A stretch of 64,000 nucleotides of DNA. Source: Roseibium sp. HPY-6 (GTDB lineage: Bacteria > Pseudomonadota > Alphaproteobacteria > Rhizobiales > Stappiaceae). Shown here in pieces: positions 17,401-25,781 of this stretch; position 1 is the stretch's first letter; each line of letters starts with the position of its first letter. The notes beneath the pieces were generated by a model. That model saw nothing but the letters and a program-made list of their open reading frames with translations. It searched no databases and had not been told where the DNA came from. Location of the stretch: the NCBI RefSeq assembly GCF_040530035.1, contig NZ_JBEWCD010000001.1, positions 992,001 to 1,056,000 on the forward strand, written 5' to 3'. The position numbers and the translations under genes were made by a program.

Positions 17401-18328
17401 GTTTGGACTTCGCTCGTATCTCAAAACGCTTGTTCCCGGCATAGACCAGATCCGCACTCCCGGAAACGCTGAGACGTTTGTCTTCCGGACCGTAGCGGAA
17501 TTCGAATTCGGGAACCGCGACTTCCGCAATGTCAGCCGTGAACCGGCCTTCGGACGACCAGCTGTTGGCATCGCTTTCGTCGAGGATGATCGACGCGATG
17601 TCGAAATTGCCGTCAAAGGCGGGCGCAGCATCCGATTGTTGCAGCATGCCATCAAAGGCGAAATTCACCGCCCAATTGATGGGGGTGAGTTCCCCCTTCA
17701 CGCGAATGCCCAGGTCCTTTTGAGCGCGGCCCGTCGCGATCGACAGATTATAGGGCGCGCCATCGAGCGTCAGGCTGCCGGTTGCCTTGAACGGACCGGC
17801 CAATGACCTGGCGCTCACTGAAAGGTTGCCGTCGTCGAACCTGTGTGTTTCGCCCGACCGTGCATCAACGACCGAAAGCGCCCCATCGCGGATCGTGATC
17901 TTCTCGAAGGCAACATCGTCGGGCGGAAGATTGGCCAGCGCACCATCCGAGGTGCGTGCCGTCAGCCAATCGAGCCTGCCGCCTTCGTCCAGCGACAGCG
18001 ACAGATGCGGCCGGTCGAGTTCCATGTCGATAACGCGGATCTCGCCCTTGAGCAGCGGCGGTAGTTCTATCCGCACGTTGAATTGGGAGACCACAAGCAG
18101 CGGGTCTTCCGCTTCCCCGACCCGTACGTCTGAGAAACTGATGGATGGCGCCGGCAAGAGCCTCAGATCCGCCTCGCCCAGCACTGTCACCTTGTGCCCG
18201 AGCGCACGCTCCGCGTAACTCTCGAAAGTTGACCGATAGACGGTCCAATCGACAAAGAAGGGCCCCACCAGTGCCGCGACCAGCACCAGGATGACGGATA
18301 TTCCCAACGTGATGTAAACGGAGTTCAG
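14489..18328 (-). CDS. Giant AsmA-family envelope protein
   Basis: About 1279 residues. A single N-terminal membrane helix (ISVILVLVAALVGPFFVDW) is followed by the AsmA N-terminal domain (YRSTFESYAERALGHKVTV, then RLLPAPSISFSDVRVGE) and a very long repetitive beta-strand region, consistent with bridge-like AsmA proteins of the periplasm. The C-terminal AsmA_2 region is followed by a charged coiled coil (about residues 1145-1215) and a Pro-rich tail. The start is called at a CTG (18328) because AAGGAGA lies 6 nt upstream and the product then starts LNSVYITLGI, as homologues start MNSV; the TTG at 18307 lacks a ribosome site. A role in lipid or outer-membrane homeostasis is inferred from the family. 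Confidence 0.88.
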   Translation of the reverse strand: MNSVYITLGISVILVLVAALVGPFFVDWTVYRSTFESYAERALGHKVTVLGEADLRLLPAPSISFSDVRVGEAEDPLLVVSQFNVRIELPPLLKGEIRVIDMELDRPHLSLSLDEGGRLDWLTARTSDGALANLPPDDVAFEKITIRDGALSVVDARSGETHRFDDGNLSVSARSLAGPFKATGSLTLDGAPYNLSIATGRAQKDLGIRVKGELTPINWAVNFAFDGMLQQSDAAPAFDGNFDIASIILDESDANSWSSEGRFTADIAEVAVPEFEFRYGPEDKRLSVSGSADLVYAGNKRFEIRAKSKQVDLDRLLGGGPQAPVELNAASGQLISALRAVPLPPIDGSISLDLPALVAGGGIVQNVRLDLETMLGGWRVARLAGRFPGRTTVATQGDLGLEPTMSYRGAVSINSDQPGSFLGWWQQRESKASAMEPVALEGRLNLLPEGAAVNNLRITTAGSEARGALAYRKPRNGNAEFSLNLEADRLDLDAVESIAALVRPEQADTGETRDPAGLDVSLRLRAKEVTARGVDGKGLALEAEYTDGGVRIDRLFAEDFAGTRLDVTGEISNLFSAPEGAVAGDLNARDLSGLVALAGSVFPDTEFAKRLERAAGSLVPAAFQGELKAATLGEGTDMTLTLDGVAGGAEASVNAELKGRVDDWQDGEVNLAVGMKGPDGGKLLQQLGFDVIPVSEASEGRLYAIASGVPSNGLAVELDASIGSSELKAAGTLVLQPDTAPGLKASVAAKTDDLAPIALMAGRVMPVMSGSLPAELAFDVALAEGALDISNASGSLGSTSFEGQLKGNLEPAPGERNRRFSGALAASEADLRSMTELVLGPDQWFSAGDGTSIWPTETFGTPLLDRLDLTLQFEAGRLLIDEQTEISNPKAELRLSPALMRLDGLSGAFAGGALNGSLSVKRSDAEAAISGRVKLDRADIRQLVWRPDSRAVASGTMDLFLEFEGAGRSISAIVAGLNGGGTFSMADGDFRGLNPQAFPLVTRAADAGLELQDDRIRDVFVSHMGAGSLPFERVDGTLTLVGGRLSARNVVVDSARAEIFGSGELDLRSYDLDADFSLKVDPGEDAVTGAEPQVGLLFEGPVDAPARRVDIAPFTAYLTLRAFEQEVERVERLQAEILERDRIVRELKRQRQARDRRVREAEAAALAAEELERLRIEEEAQALEEQSERQIEEEAAPQGDSVPEPRQQSNLQQGGEDAPFAERIRALLGDDDPQTTQSVTTSTPAAKPGNNLPPLDPPVSIEDLITQDVGAPLVLPGAQ

Positions 18329-18375
18329 GCTTTGTCTCCTTGTTCTCCAAAGTCACCGGAGCCTATACCGGCCAC

Positions 18376-18436
18376 GTGTAGCGTATCTTTGTTGCACCGC
18401 AAACACATACTCGGAAAGATACGTCCCGCGCTACAC
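18376..18436. repeat. Long imperfect inverted repeat
   Basis: GTGTAGCG-TATCTTT (18376-18390) is complementary to AAAGATA (18415-18421) and CGCTACAC (18429-18436), with a 7-nt bulge in the right arm and a 24-nt loop. It lies downstream of the FAD oxidase gene and upstream of the AsmA gene, both on the minus strand. It could be a terminator without a U-run or a processed 3' structure. Confidence 0.5.
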
Positions 18437-18487
18437 ACATAATCTGCCGCGGTTAAAACGAGCTTAGTCAACTGATTCGATACAATA

Positions 18488-19903
18488 TCACGACTGCGGC
18501 AGGATCTTGCCCGGATTCATTAAATCGTGCGGATCGAGCGCCTGTTTGATCGATTGCATCAATTCCAGGGCATCTCCATGCTCACGCCGCATGTATTTCT
18601 GTTTTCCCTGGCCAACGCCATGTTCACCGGTGCATGTGCCATCCATGTCAAGCGCACGGATGGCAAGCCGTTCAATGAATGCCTCGCACTTGCGCATTTC
18701 TTCCGGATTATTCTGATCCACAAGGACCTGGACATGGAAGTTTCCGTCGCCGACATGACCGACGATCGGCGCAAGCAGGTTTTCTGCTTCGATGTCCGCG
18801 GCGGTCTGTGTGACACATTCAGCAAGCCTTGAGATCGGCACACAGACATCTGTCGCTACGACCTGCGCATTGGGCCTGAGGCTGCGCCCTGACCAGTACG
18901 CATCATGCCGGGCCGCCCACAACTTCGAGCGGTCCTCCGCTACCGTTGCCCATTTGAACGGGCCGCCGCCGAACTCTTCTGCAATGCCGGAAAAGGTTTC
19001 GGACTGCTCTTCGACCCCTGCTTCCGAGCCGTGAAACTCCAGGAACAGTGTCGGGGTCTCTGCGAGATCCAGGTTCGAGTACGCATTGCAGGCTTTCACC
19101 TGGAGACTGTCGAGCAATTCAATTCGCGCGACGGGAAGACCCATTTGGATGGTCATGATCACTGCCTGGCATGCAGATTCCACATCCGGAAACGGGCAGA
19201 CGCCGCCTGAGATCGCCTCCGGCTGACCATGAAGCCGGATCGTCAGTTCGGTAATCACACCAAGCGTGCCTTCGGAGCCGACAAAAAGCCGCGTAAGATC
19301 ATATCCGGCGGAGGACTTGCGCGCGCGCCCGCCTGTTTTGATGATACGCCCGTCCGCGGTCACAACTGTGAGGCCGAGAACAGCGTCTTTCATTGTGCCG
19401 TAGCGAACCGCGTTCGTGCCGGATGCCCGGGTCGCCGCCATGCCTCCAAGGCTTGCGTCCGCACCCGGATCAATCGGAAAGAAAAGACCCGTGTCTCTGA
19501 TGTAGCTGTTGAGCTGCTTGCGCGTGACACCGGCCTCGACACGGCAGTCTAGATCCTCGGAATTCACCTCAAGAACTCTGTTCATCCTGCTGAGGTCAAT
19601 CGATATTCCACCGCGAGGCGCATTTACATGACCTTCCAGCGATGTTCCGGTTCCAAATGCAATTACCGGGACATTTGCGGCCGCGCAGGTTTTTACGGTC
19701 TCGGCCACTTCCTCGGTCGTTTCGGCAAATACCACCGCGTCCGGTGGCTGGTTGATAAGCCATGTCGTCGTGTGGCCGTGCTGTTCTCTCAAGGCCTGAG
19801 ATGTTGCACAGCGGTCGCCGAACCGTGCCCGCAATGCTGCAATAACAGCTTCGACGCCGTCGCGCGCGTCTTCGGCGGAGAGTGCTTTTGCTTCTAGTGT
19901 CAT
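18488..19903 (-). CDS. FAD-linked oxidase, D-lactate/glycolate dehydrogenase-like
   Basis: 471 residues from the ATG at 19903. The PCMH-type FAD-binding domain covers about residues 40-220 with AFGTGTSLEGH, DPGADASLGGMAATRASG and VGSEGTLGVIT. The C-terminal substrate domain ends EHGVGQGK-KY, with HVGDGNFH (metal and substrate histidines). This is the GlcD/Dld group that oxidises 2-hydroxy acids, probably D-lactate, delivering electrons to a quinone or cytochrome. AAGGAA is upstream; an in-frame extension to 20011 overlaps the divergent thioesterase gene and is rejected. No glcE/glcF partner is adjacent. Confidence 0.9.
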   Translation of the reverse strand: MTLEAKALSAEDARDGVEAVIAALRARFGDRCATSQALREQHGHTTTWLINQPPDAVVFAETTEEVAETVKTCAAANVPVIAFGTGTSLEGHVNAPRGGISIDLSRMNRVLEVNSEDLDCRVEAGVTRKQLNSYIRDTGLFFPIDPGADASLGGMAATRASGTNAVRYGTMKDAVLGLTVVTADGRIIKTGGRARKSSAGYDLTRLFVGSEGTLGVITELTIRLHGQPEAISGGVCPFPDVESACQAVIMTIQMGLPVARIELLDSLQVKACNAYSNLDLAETPTLFLEFHGSEAGVEEQSETFSGIAEEFGGGPFKWATVAEDRSKLWAARHDAYWSGRSLRPNAQVVATDVCVPISRLAECVTQTAADIEAENLLAPIVGHVGDGNFHVQVLVDQNNPEEMRKCEAFIERLAIRALDMDGTCTGEHGVGQGKQKYMRREHGDALELMQSIKQALDPHDLMNPGKILPQS

Positions 19904-20043
19904 TTCTGACCAATTTCCTTCTTGCAGCGGCTGAACTTGGCCCTGCTTTACAATTGTGAATATGTTAGCGGAACACAAAAAGGTCAAAGCCAAAACCGCC
20001 ATTGACGGCAAAGCGTTGCCGGAAAGTTCTTAAGGAGATCAAG

Positions 20044-20544
20044 ATGTCGGCTGTGTGGGGCCCCGGGCCGGTCAAGAGCAGGGTCATGTCCGTCAAGGAC
20101 GAGTGGATCGACTACAACGGCCATCTGAACATGGCGTATTACAACGTTTTGTTCGACACGGCGGTCGATGAGGTCTTCGAAGGCCTGGGAATGGGATCTG
20201 AATATGCAAAGACGCGGAATGCATCGTTTTTCACCGCTGAAGTCCATGTCTGTTATGTGCGCGAATTGAGCGCCGGCATGCCGGTCGTCGTCACGCTGCA
20301 ATTGATCGGCTTCGATTCCAAGCGCGCCCACTTCTTTCAGGAATTGAGACACGCGGAGGAAGACTGGCTTTCGGCAACGTCTGAGCAAATGTGCCTCCAC
20401 GTCGATATGGCCGCGCGCAAAGTCGTGCCTTGGCCGGACGATATTGTCGTGAACCTTGAAGCCCTTGCCACGGCACAGGCCGGTCTCCCCCTGCCTGAAA
20501 GATCAGGAAGGCGCATCGAGATCCCCAAAAGAGCAAGTTCATGA
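20044..20544 (+). CDS. Hotdog-fold thioesterase family protein
   Basis: 166 residues with the 4-hydroxybenzoyl-CoA thioesterase-like hotdog fold: DEWIDYNGHLNMAYYNVLFD (Asp and Asn-Gly-His at the active-site helix) and YVRELSAGMPVVV. This type is close to the thioesterase domain fused to carnitine dehydrogenases in some proteobacteria, suggesting acyl-CoA hydrolysis, but the substrate is unknown. AAGGAG lies 7 nt before the ATG at 20044. It is divergent from the FAD oxidase and 110 bp before the ClC channel gene. Confidence 0.85.
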   Translation: MSAVWGPGPVKSRVMSVKDEWIDYNGHLNMAYYNVLFDTAVDEVFEGLGMGSEYAKTRNASFFTAEVHVCYVRELSAGMPVVVTLQLIGFDSKRAHFFQELRHAEEDWLSATSEQMCLHVDMAARKVVPWPDDIVVNLEALATAQAGLPLPERSGRRIEIPKRASS

Positions 20545-20653
20545 CATTTTGGAGTGATATTGCGCCTTAATGCGCTGGAAGACCTGTTCTTTCCCGCCGA
20601 CTCGGGCAAAATGGATCCTGTTCAGACAATGGTTCCACTTTCCGGCCCGACCG

Positions 20654-22297
20654 ATGCGAAAAATAATAGAAACTGCCGGCCAGCTTCCAGACATCCTTAT
20701 CAGCTGGATCACGCCGAACGTGCGTCAGTTCCGGGCCAACAAGCTGCCCCTGGTTTGGCTCCTGGCCATCTTCGTTGGTGCGCTGGTCGCCCTGGCCGCA
20801 ATCGCCTTTCGGACAGCAATAGGCCTCATTCAGTGGCCCTGGTTGCGTACGACGACGGAACTCACGATCCAGGCCGCCGTTCAGCAACCGTGGTGGATCA
20901 TCATGCTTGCGCCCGCAGTGGCCGGTCTTCTGGTGGGATGGATCTTGCACAAGTACCATCCTTATCAGCGCGCGGGCGGTGTTGCGGACGTGATCGAAGC
21001 GCGCGCATATGGCGGTCGCGGCCTGCCGCTCAAGGCGGGTTTATGGTCCGCGCTGGTGACCGTGATTTCGCTCGGCGGTGGCGCGAGCGCCGGCCGCGAA
21101 GGCCCTGTTGTTCACCTGGGTGCGACCCTTGGCACTGCGGTTTGCCAGTTTTTTCAACTGCCCGACTCGGCCCGGCGCACGCTCCTCGCCTGCGCGGTGG
21201 CCAGTGGTGTATCAGCATCCTTCAACGCACCAATTGCGGGTGTCCTGTTTGCGCATGAAGTCGTTCTCGCGCATTACGCCGTTTCCGCATTTGTGCCGAT
21301 CGTCCTTGCCTCGGTCATGGGCACACTGTTGTCGCGTCTCTGGTTCGGCAATGTCGCGGCGTTCGAGATCCCTCAGTACGAGATTACGTCGTATCTCGAG
21401 ATCCCGGCGTTCGCCCTGCTGGGGCTGACCTGTGCCGCAGTTGCCATCATCTTCCAGTTTGCCCTGATCGGCAGCGACTGGACCGCACGCAACATCACGA
21501 TGCCCTTATGGCTCCGGCCGGTAGTCGGTGGGCTTGTCGTCGGTGCGATCGGCGTGTTCTATCCTGAAATTCTCGGGGTCGGCTATGAGGCGACGGACCT
21601 TGCACTGAAACACGAGCTGACCATCAACACCATGCTGACACTGCTGGTCGTCAAGACGGCGGCCACGGCAATCACGCTCGCCTCTAGATTCGGGGGCGGA
21701 ATCTTTTCGCCGTCCCTCTATCTTGGCGCCATGACAGGTGGCGCATTCGGACTGATTGCGGCATCGGTATTTCCCGAAATGGCGTCCAGCCACGGACTAT
21801 ACGCAATCCTGGGCATGGGCGCTGTCGCCGCGGCAGTCCTAGGCGCACCCTTTTCGACGACGGTGATCGTATTCGAACTGACCGGCGGCTACGCACTCTC
21901 CATTGCGCTTCTGCTTGCCGTTTCAATCGCCACGGGACTGACGCAGGCTGTCCATGGCAAATCCTATTTCCACTGGCAACTTGGCATGCGTGGCTGTTTT
22001 GTGAATGAAGGCGCGCACCAGTTCCTGAGCGAAACGGTCAAGGTGCGGGACTTTATGGATCCCCCTCCGGAAGACGAGGAAGAGCGGGACTTCAATCCCG
22101 GCGAGGACGGGCCTTATCTACACGACACGGATACGCTTGAAAGCGCCCTCAAAAGCTTCGATTCCTGCGGCAAGGCGACGCTTCCGGTCGTGCGCAAGGG
22201 AGATGCCACGAAGGTAATCGGTCTCGCGCGCCACGTCAGGGGCCTTCGCTACTTCAACGCAGCGCTGATCAAGGCCACCAAGGAAGAACACCACTAA
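20654..22297 (+). CDS. ClC-family chloride channel/antiporter with C-terminal CBS-like region
   Basis: 547 residues. The membrane domain has about ten or more helices with the ClC motifs SLGGGASAGREGPVVH (gating Glu in GREGP) and FGGGIFSPSLYLGAM (GxFxP). A soluble C-terminal segment (about residues 465-547) carries one CBS-like unit (DTDTLESALKSFDSCGKATLPVV). ClC proteins exchange or conduct Cl- across the inner membrane. The start is uncertain: the ATG at 20654 is preferred because MRKIIETAGQLPD precedes the first helix; the in-frame ATG at 20570 adds 28 residues. Neither has a clear ribosome site. Confidence 0.9.
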   Translation: MRKIIETAGQLPDILISWITPNVRQFRANKLPLVWLLAIFVGALVALAAIAFRTAIGLIQWPWLRTTTELTIQAAVQQPWWIIMLAPAVAGLLVGWILHKYHPYQRAGGVADVIEARAYGGRGLPLKAGLWSALVTVISLGGGASAGREGPVVHLGATLGTAVCQFFQLPDSARRTLLACAVASGVSASFNAPIAGVLFAHEVVLAHYAVSAFVPIVLASVMGTLLSRLWFGNVAAFEIPQYEITSYLEIPAFALLGLTCAAVAIIFQFALIGSDWTARNITMPLWLRPVVGGLVVGAIGVFYPEILGVGYEATDLALKHELTINTMLTLLVVKTAATAITLASRFGGGIFSPSLYLGAMTGGAFGLIAASVFPEMASSHGLYAILGMGAVAAAVLGAPFSTTVIVFELTGGYALSIALLLAVSIATGLTQAVHGKSYFHWQLGMRGCFVNEGAHQFLSETVKVRDFMDPPPEDEEERDFNPGEDGPYLHDTDTLESALKSFDSCGKATLPVVRKGDATKVIGLARHVRGLRYFNAALIKATKEEHH

Positions 22298-22333
22298 GCC
22301 CGCGGTGTACGCCAATCAAGCGCCCGAGCGCCG

Positions 22334-22352
22334 TCCCGGGCTTGATCCGGGA
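22334..22352. repeat. TCCCGG-CCGGGA palindrome, dispersed element
   Basis: TCCCGG and CCGGGA pair around GCTTGAT, within GCCGTCCCGGGCTTGATCCG. A near-identical copy occurs at 32159-32177. It sits between the convergent ClC and pepP genes, so it may also act as a bidirectional terminator. Confidence 0.6.
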
Positions 22353-22397
22353 CCGTTCACCAGCGTGGTCTGGCCGCAGCAAAGAGACAAAGCCGCC

Positions 22398-24212
22398 TTA
22401 AACCGCCTCTGTCGCCTTCTCGAGCCAGATCCGTTCCTTCGCACGAACCAGCGGTCCCACTTCAGAGCGTACACGCGCGTGATAGCGATTTAGCCAGTCG
22501 CGTTCGGCGGTCGTGAGAAGACTCACATCAATGAGACGCAGGTCCATAGGCACGAGCGTGATTGTTTCGAACCCAAGCATCGGTCGCTCTCCGCCGGCAA
22601 CATCACGCGCTTCGGTGACGATTTCCAGGTTTTCAAGCCTGATGCCGTATTCGCCGGCCGGATAATATCCGGGCTCATTCGACAGGATCATCCCCGGCTT
22701 GAGCGGCACGGTGCCCGTCTTGGCGATCCGCTGTGGCCCTTCATGAACGCTCAGATAAGCGCCGACACCGTGGCCGGTGCCGTGATCGAAATCGAGACCG
22801 GCTTTCCAAAGATCGATACGGGCGAGCGGATCCAGCTGCGCCCCGGTCGTTCCTTGCGGAAACCGCGCCGTGGAGACAGCAATGTGGCCTTTGAGAACGA
22901 GCGTGTAGTGCTTCTTCATCTCAGCGGTCATCTCGCCGACGGCCAGCGTGCGCGTAATATCGGTGGTGCCGTCTTCATACTGTCCGCCTGAATCGATCAG
23001 ATACGGCTTTCCAACCGGAATTTTCAGATTGCTGGAACGGCTCACCCGATAGTGACAGATCGCACCATTCGGACCTGCGCCGGAAATCGTATCGAACGAG
23101 ATATCCTTGAGAACACCGGTCGCCCGCCGAAATTCCTCCAGCTTCTCAGCAACGCCAATCTCGTCAAGCGCGCCCTTGGGAGCTTCTTCGTCAAACCAGC
23201 ACAGGAAATTGACATAGGCGGCTGCATCGCGCAGATGCGCCTCGCGCGCGCCCTTGAGCTCGGTCGCGTTCTTGAGGGCTTTTGGCAGCAGAACCGGGTC
23301 CTGCGCTTCAATCAATGTGCCGCCTGCATCGGTAATGGCATCGGCTATGCCGATGCCCGCAAGTGCCGGATCAATCATGACCTTGGACCCTGCCTCTCCG
23401 AACGCATTCAATCCGGCTCTGAAATCGGCCGGTTCTGCCAGCTCCGCAAGATCCAGAAGAGCGTCCCGTACCGAGTTGGAAAGCTTTCTGCCGTCGATAT
23501 AGAGCGATGGCTTGCCTTTAGCGGGCAAGGTTGCAAAGGACAGCGGCAGCGGGGTGTGTTCGACGTCGGAACCACGAATATTAAAAAGCCACGCGATCGA
23601 GTCAGGTTGCGTCAAAACGCAGGCATCAGCGCCCTTGTCTTCAAGCGCGCTCTGGATTTCGGCAATTTTCTCATTCGAAGGTTTTCCCGCAAGTTCAACG
23701 GGATAAAGAGAAACTGCACCCACGGGAGGCTCAGGCCGGTCTTCCCAAACGCTGTCGACAGGGTTGTCGTCCAGAGTCACCAGTTCAGCGCCAGCCTTTT
23801 CACAGACCTCTCGCAACCGGCGGACTTCGCGCACCGTGTGGAGCATTGCGTCGATGCCGAGTTTCTGGCCGGGTTTCAAGGTCTCCGCCAACCAGGCCGA
23901 AACGGGATCGTTGATAAGGTGCCGTGCTTCAAAGACCTCAAGATCGACCTGTTCGCGTACCTGGATCGTGTAGCGGCCATCAACGAAAATAGCGCCCGTG
24001 TCGCCCAGCACCGCAGCAACACCGGCAGACCCTGTAAAGCCAGTCAGCCACTGCAGGCGGCAATCATGCGGCGGTACATATTCTCCCTGATGCGCATCAG
24101 CGCGCGGAACCAGAAAGCCGTCGAGACCACGGCGGGCAAGTTCGGATCTGAGAAGCGCTGCACGCGGCGCTCCGCAGGAGGGATCAGTCAGATCGTCGAA
24201 GGATTGGAACAT
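22398..24212 (-). CDS. Xaa-Pro aminopeptidase (M24B, long form)
   Basis: 604 residues. Two creatinase-like N-terminal domains (about 1-300, including PRADAHQGEYVPP and WLTGFTGSAG) precede the pita-bread catalytic domain. Metal ligands are visible: two Asp in DSGGQYEDGTTDITRT, His in DHGTGHGVGAYLSVHEG, and Glu in LSNEPGYY and RLENLEIV. The enzyme removes N-terminal residues next to proline. The ATG at 24212 (MFQSFDDLTD) is the usual family start; a 46-residue upstream extension to 24350 is not conserved in character. Confidence 0.94.
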   Translation of the reverse strand: MFQSFDDLTDPSCGAPRAALLRSELARRGLDGFLVPRADAHQGEYVPPHDCRLQWLTGFTGSAGVAAVLGDTGAIFVDGRYTIQVREQVDLEVFEARHLINDPVSAWLAETLKPGQKLGIDAMLHTVREVRRLREVCEKAGAELVTLDDNPVDSVWEDRPEPPVGAVSLYPVELAGKPSNEKIAEIQSALEDKGADACVLTQPDSIAWLFNIRGSDVEHTPLPLSFATLPAKGKPSLYIDGRKLSNSVRDALLDLAELAEPADFRAGLNAFGEAGSKVMIDPALAGIGIADAITDAGGTLIEAQDPVLLPKALKNATELKGAREAHLRDAAAYVNFLCWFDEEAPKGALDEIGVAEKLEEFRRATGVLKDISFDTISGAGPNGAICHYRVSRSSNLKIPVGKPYLIDSGGQYEDGTTDITRTLAVGEMTAEMKKHYTLVLKGHIAVSTARFPQGTTGAQLDPLARIDLWKAGLDFDHGTGHGVGAYLSVHEGPQRIAKTGTVPLKPGMILSNEPGYYPAGEYGIRLENLEIVTEARDVAGGERPMLGFETITLVPMDLRLIDVSLLTTAERDWLNRYHARVRSEVGPLVRAKERIWLEKATEAV

Positions 24213-24460
24213 GAGCGGCACGGTAATTTGACCGTACGCTTGGATCAAGCCGGATAATTTTTCCGCAAAACCAGGAGATTCGGAAACCACAACCTCAATA
24301 TTGCAATGCAAAATTTCATCTCGCATATGCGAAAGACGCAGAGCAGTCATGCATTTGAAGACCTACCTGAAAGCACCAGAAAGGCGCATATAGGGGTCAA
24401 CAACGAATAAAGACGTTTCTCCCTAGGGAAGCTCTTGATCTTCAAATGGGAATAACCACG

Positions 24461-24664
24461 ATGACTATCGCAACAACGACTTCGACACGCACCGGCTCCA
24501 GCTTCGTTCGCCGCGCATTCGACCGCATGGTTGAAGCACGGTCCCAGCAGGCTCGCCGCTACGTCAATGGCTACCTGCTGTCTCTGGACGACGCCACGCT
24601 CGCAGCTCACGGCTACGACCGCAAGCAGCTGGAACGTGAAGGGTCAATGACCAACCCGTTCTAA
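24461..24664 (+). CDS. Small DUF1127-like basic protein
   Basis: 67 residues from the ATG at 24461 (GGGAA 8 nt upstream; another ATG at 24446 adds five residues). The N-terminus is Thr-rich. The core RRAFDRMVEARSQQARRYVNGYLLSLDDATLAAHGYDR contains the LDD-x-x-L-x-x-x-GYDR pattern of DUF1127-type proteins, some of which act in RNA turnover and phosphate or stress regulation. It is a single-gene unit ending in a perfect terminator. Family assignment is moderate. Confidence 0.72.
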   Translation: MTIATTTSTRTGSSFVRRAFDRMVEARSQQARRYVNGYLLSLDDATLAAHGYDRKQLEREGSMTNPF

Positions 24665-24698
24665 GGGGCTCAGGCGCTCAACAGCACTGTGCATATGA

Positions 24699-24732
24699 AA
24701 AAGGGCCTGCCGGTTGACCGGCAGGCCCTTTT
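24699..24732. terminator. Bidirectional rho-independent terminator
   Basis: AAAAGGGCCTGCCGG and CCGGCAGGCCCTTTT are perfectly complementary around a TTGA loop. The A-run and T-run make it work on both strands, ending the DUF1127-like gene on the plus strand and prmA on the minus strand. Confidence 0.88.
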
Positions 24733-24760
24733 CAGTTCCGGGCCATCTTCGCCCGCGCTT

Positions 24761-25651
24761 TCAGGCCGTCTTGCGGCCACGCACCAGGGTCAGCGTCAGC
24801 CACCCGTTTTTCTCCCGGCGCCGGTCCAATACAAAGCCCTGGCAACGATAGGCAAACAGGATCCGGGGACCGTCCTCCACCCGCAATCCGGAGAGGACAA
24901 GCGTCGCAGTGCCGGTCATCTGGTGCCCGATTGATTTTGCCATTCTCATGAGCGGACGCGCCAGAATGTTCGCAATGACGAGGTCAAAGGGGCCGTACGC
25001 ACCGAACCGCCGGTCTTCAACACCATTTGCCGTAAAACCGCTGACCAGGTGACCTGCCCCGTTGAGCCGCGCGTTCTCAAGCGCTGTTTTTGTCGCTATC
25101 GGGTCGATATCCGTTGCAAGCACAGACTGACGGTTCTTGAGGGCAGCTGCGATCGCAAGGACACCAGTCCCGGTTCCCAGATCGAGAATGTTGCTGTATT
25201 CGCGCATCGAAAGGAGCCGGTCGATTTCCTCCAGGCATCCGGCGGTCGTCCCGTGGTGTCCAGTCCCGAAGGCCTGGGCCGCTTCGATTTCGATCCCAAT
25301 TGCGCCGGCTGTAACTTTCGTACGGTCATGGCCTCCATGAACGACAAAGCGGCCGGCACGTACAGGTTTCAACCCTTCGAGGCTCTTTTCCACCCAGTTG
25401 ATGTCGGGAAGTTCTTCCGCCTCGATCGGTGCTGCAAATGCGTCGGACCCGACACGGTCACGCACAAGATCCGCCGCCTCGTCCGGGTCCATCTCGAAAA
25501 GCAGAATTTCAGCCGACCATATGCGGCCGTCATCGGAAGTCTCGTAAATGGAAACGGGGTTGCCATCGTCCTCGAACGCCTGCTCCAGGATATCCGCAAT
25601 CCGTTTGGCTTCCAGTTCCTCCGCTACGATCCGCACCCGGATGGTTCTCAT
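24761..25651 (-). CDS. prmA: Ribosomal protein L11 methyltransferase
   Basis: 296 residues. SAM-dependent trimethylation of ribosomal protein L11. The C-terminal Rossmann domain has motif I ILDLGTGTGVLAIAA, and the substrate/SAM loop NILARPLMRMA takes the place of NPPY-type motifs, as in PrmA. The preceding FGTGHHGTT is the PrmA signature. The N-terminal alpha/beta domain binds L11. The ATG at 25651 starts MRTIRVRIVAEE; a 39-residue extension to 25768 overlaps the divergent TPR gene and is not PrmA-like. Confidence 0.94.
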   Translation of the reverse strand: MRTIRVRIVAEELEAKRIADILEQAFEDDGNPVSIYETSDDGRIWSAEILLFEMDPDEAADLVRDRVGSDAFAAPIEAEELPDINWVEKSLEGLKPVRAGRFVVHGGHDRTKVTAGAIGIEIEAAQAFGTGHHGTTAGCLEEIDRLLSMREYSNILDLGTGTGVLAIAAALKNRQSVLATDIDPIATKTALENARLNGAGHLVSGFTANGVEDRRFGAYGPFDLVIANILARPLMRMAKSIGHQMTGTATLVLSGLRVEDGPRILFAYRCQGFVLDRRREKNGWLTLTLVRGRKTA

Positions 25652-25781
25652 TCCCGTATCCACTTTGATAGATTGACCAAGGCGAGCGGTATAGCCGCAC
25701 TGGCACGAACACACCAGCGTCAATAACAATTGACTGGCCAATTCCGGTTTTTGCGCCATGATTCCCAAAGGGAGACGCGCG

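Noticed and set aside
23052..24257. 401-codon plus-strand frame
   Set aside because: It is antisense to the Xaa-Pro aminopeptidase gene, has no ribosome site and no recognisable motifs; the minus-strand protein is unmistakable.
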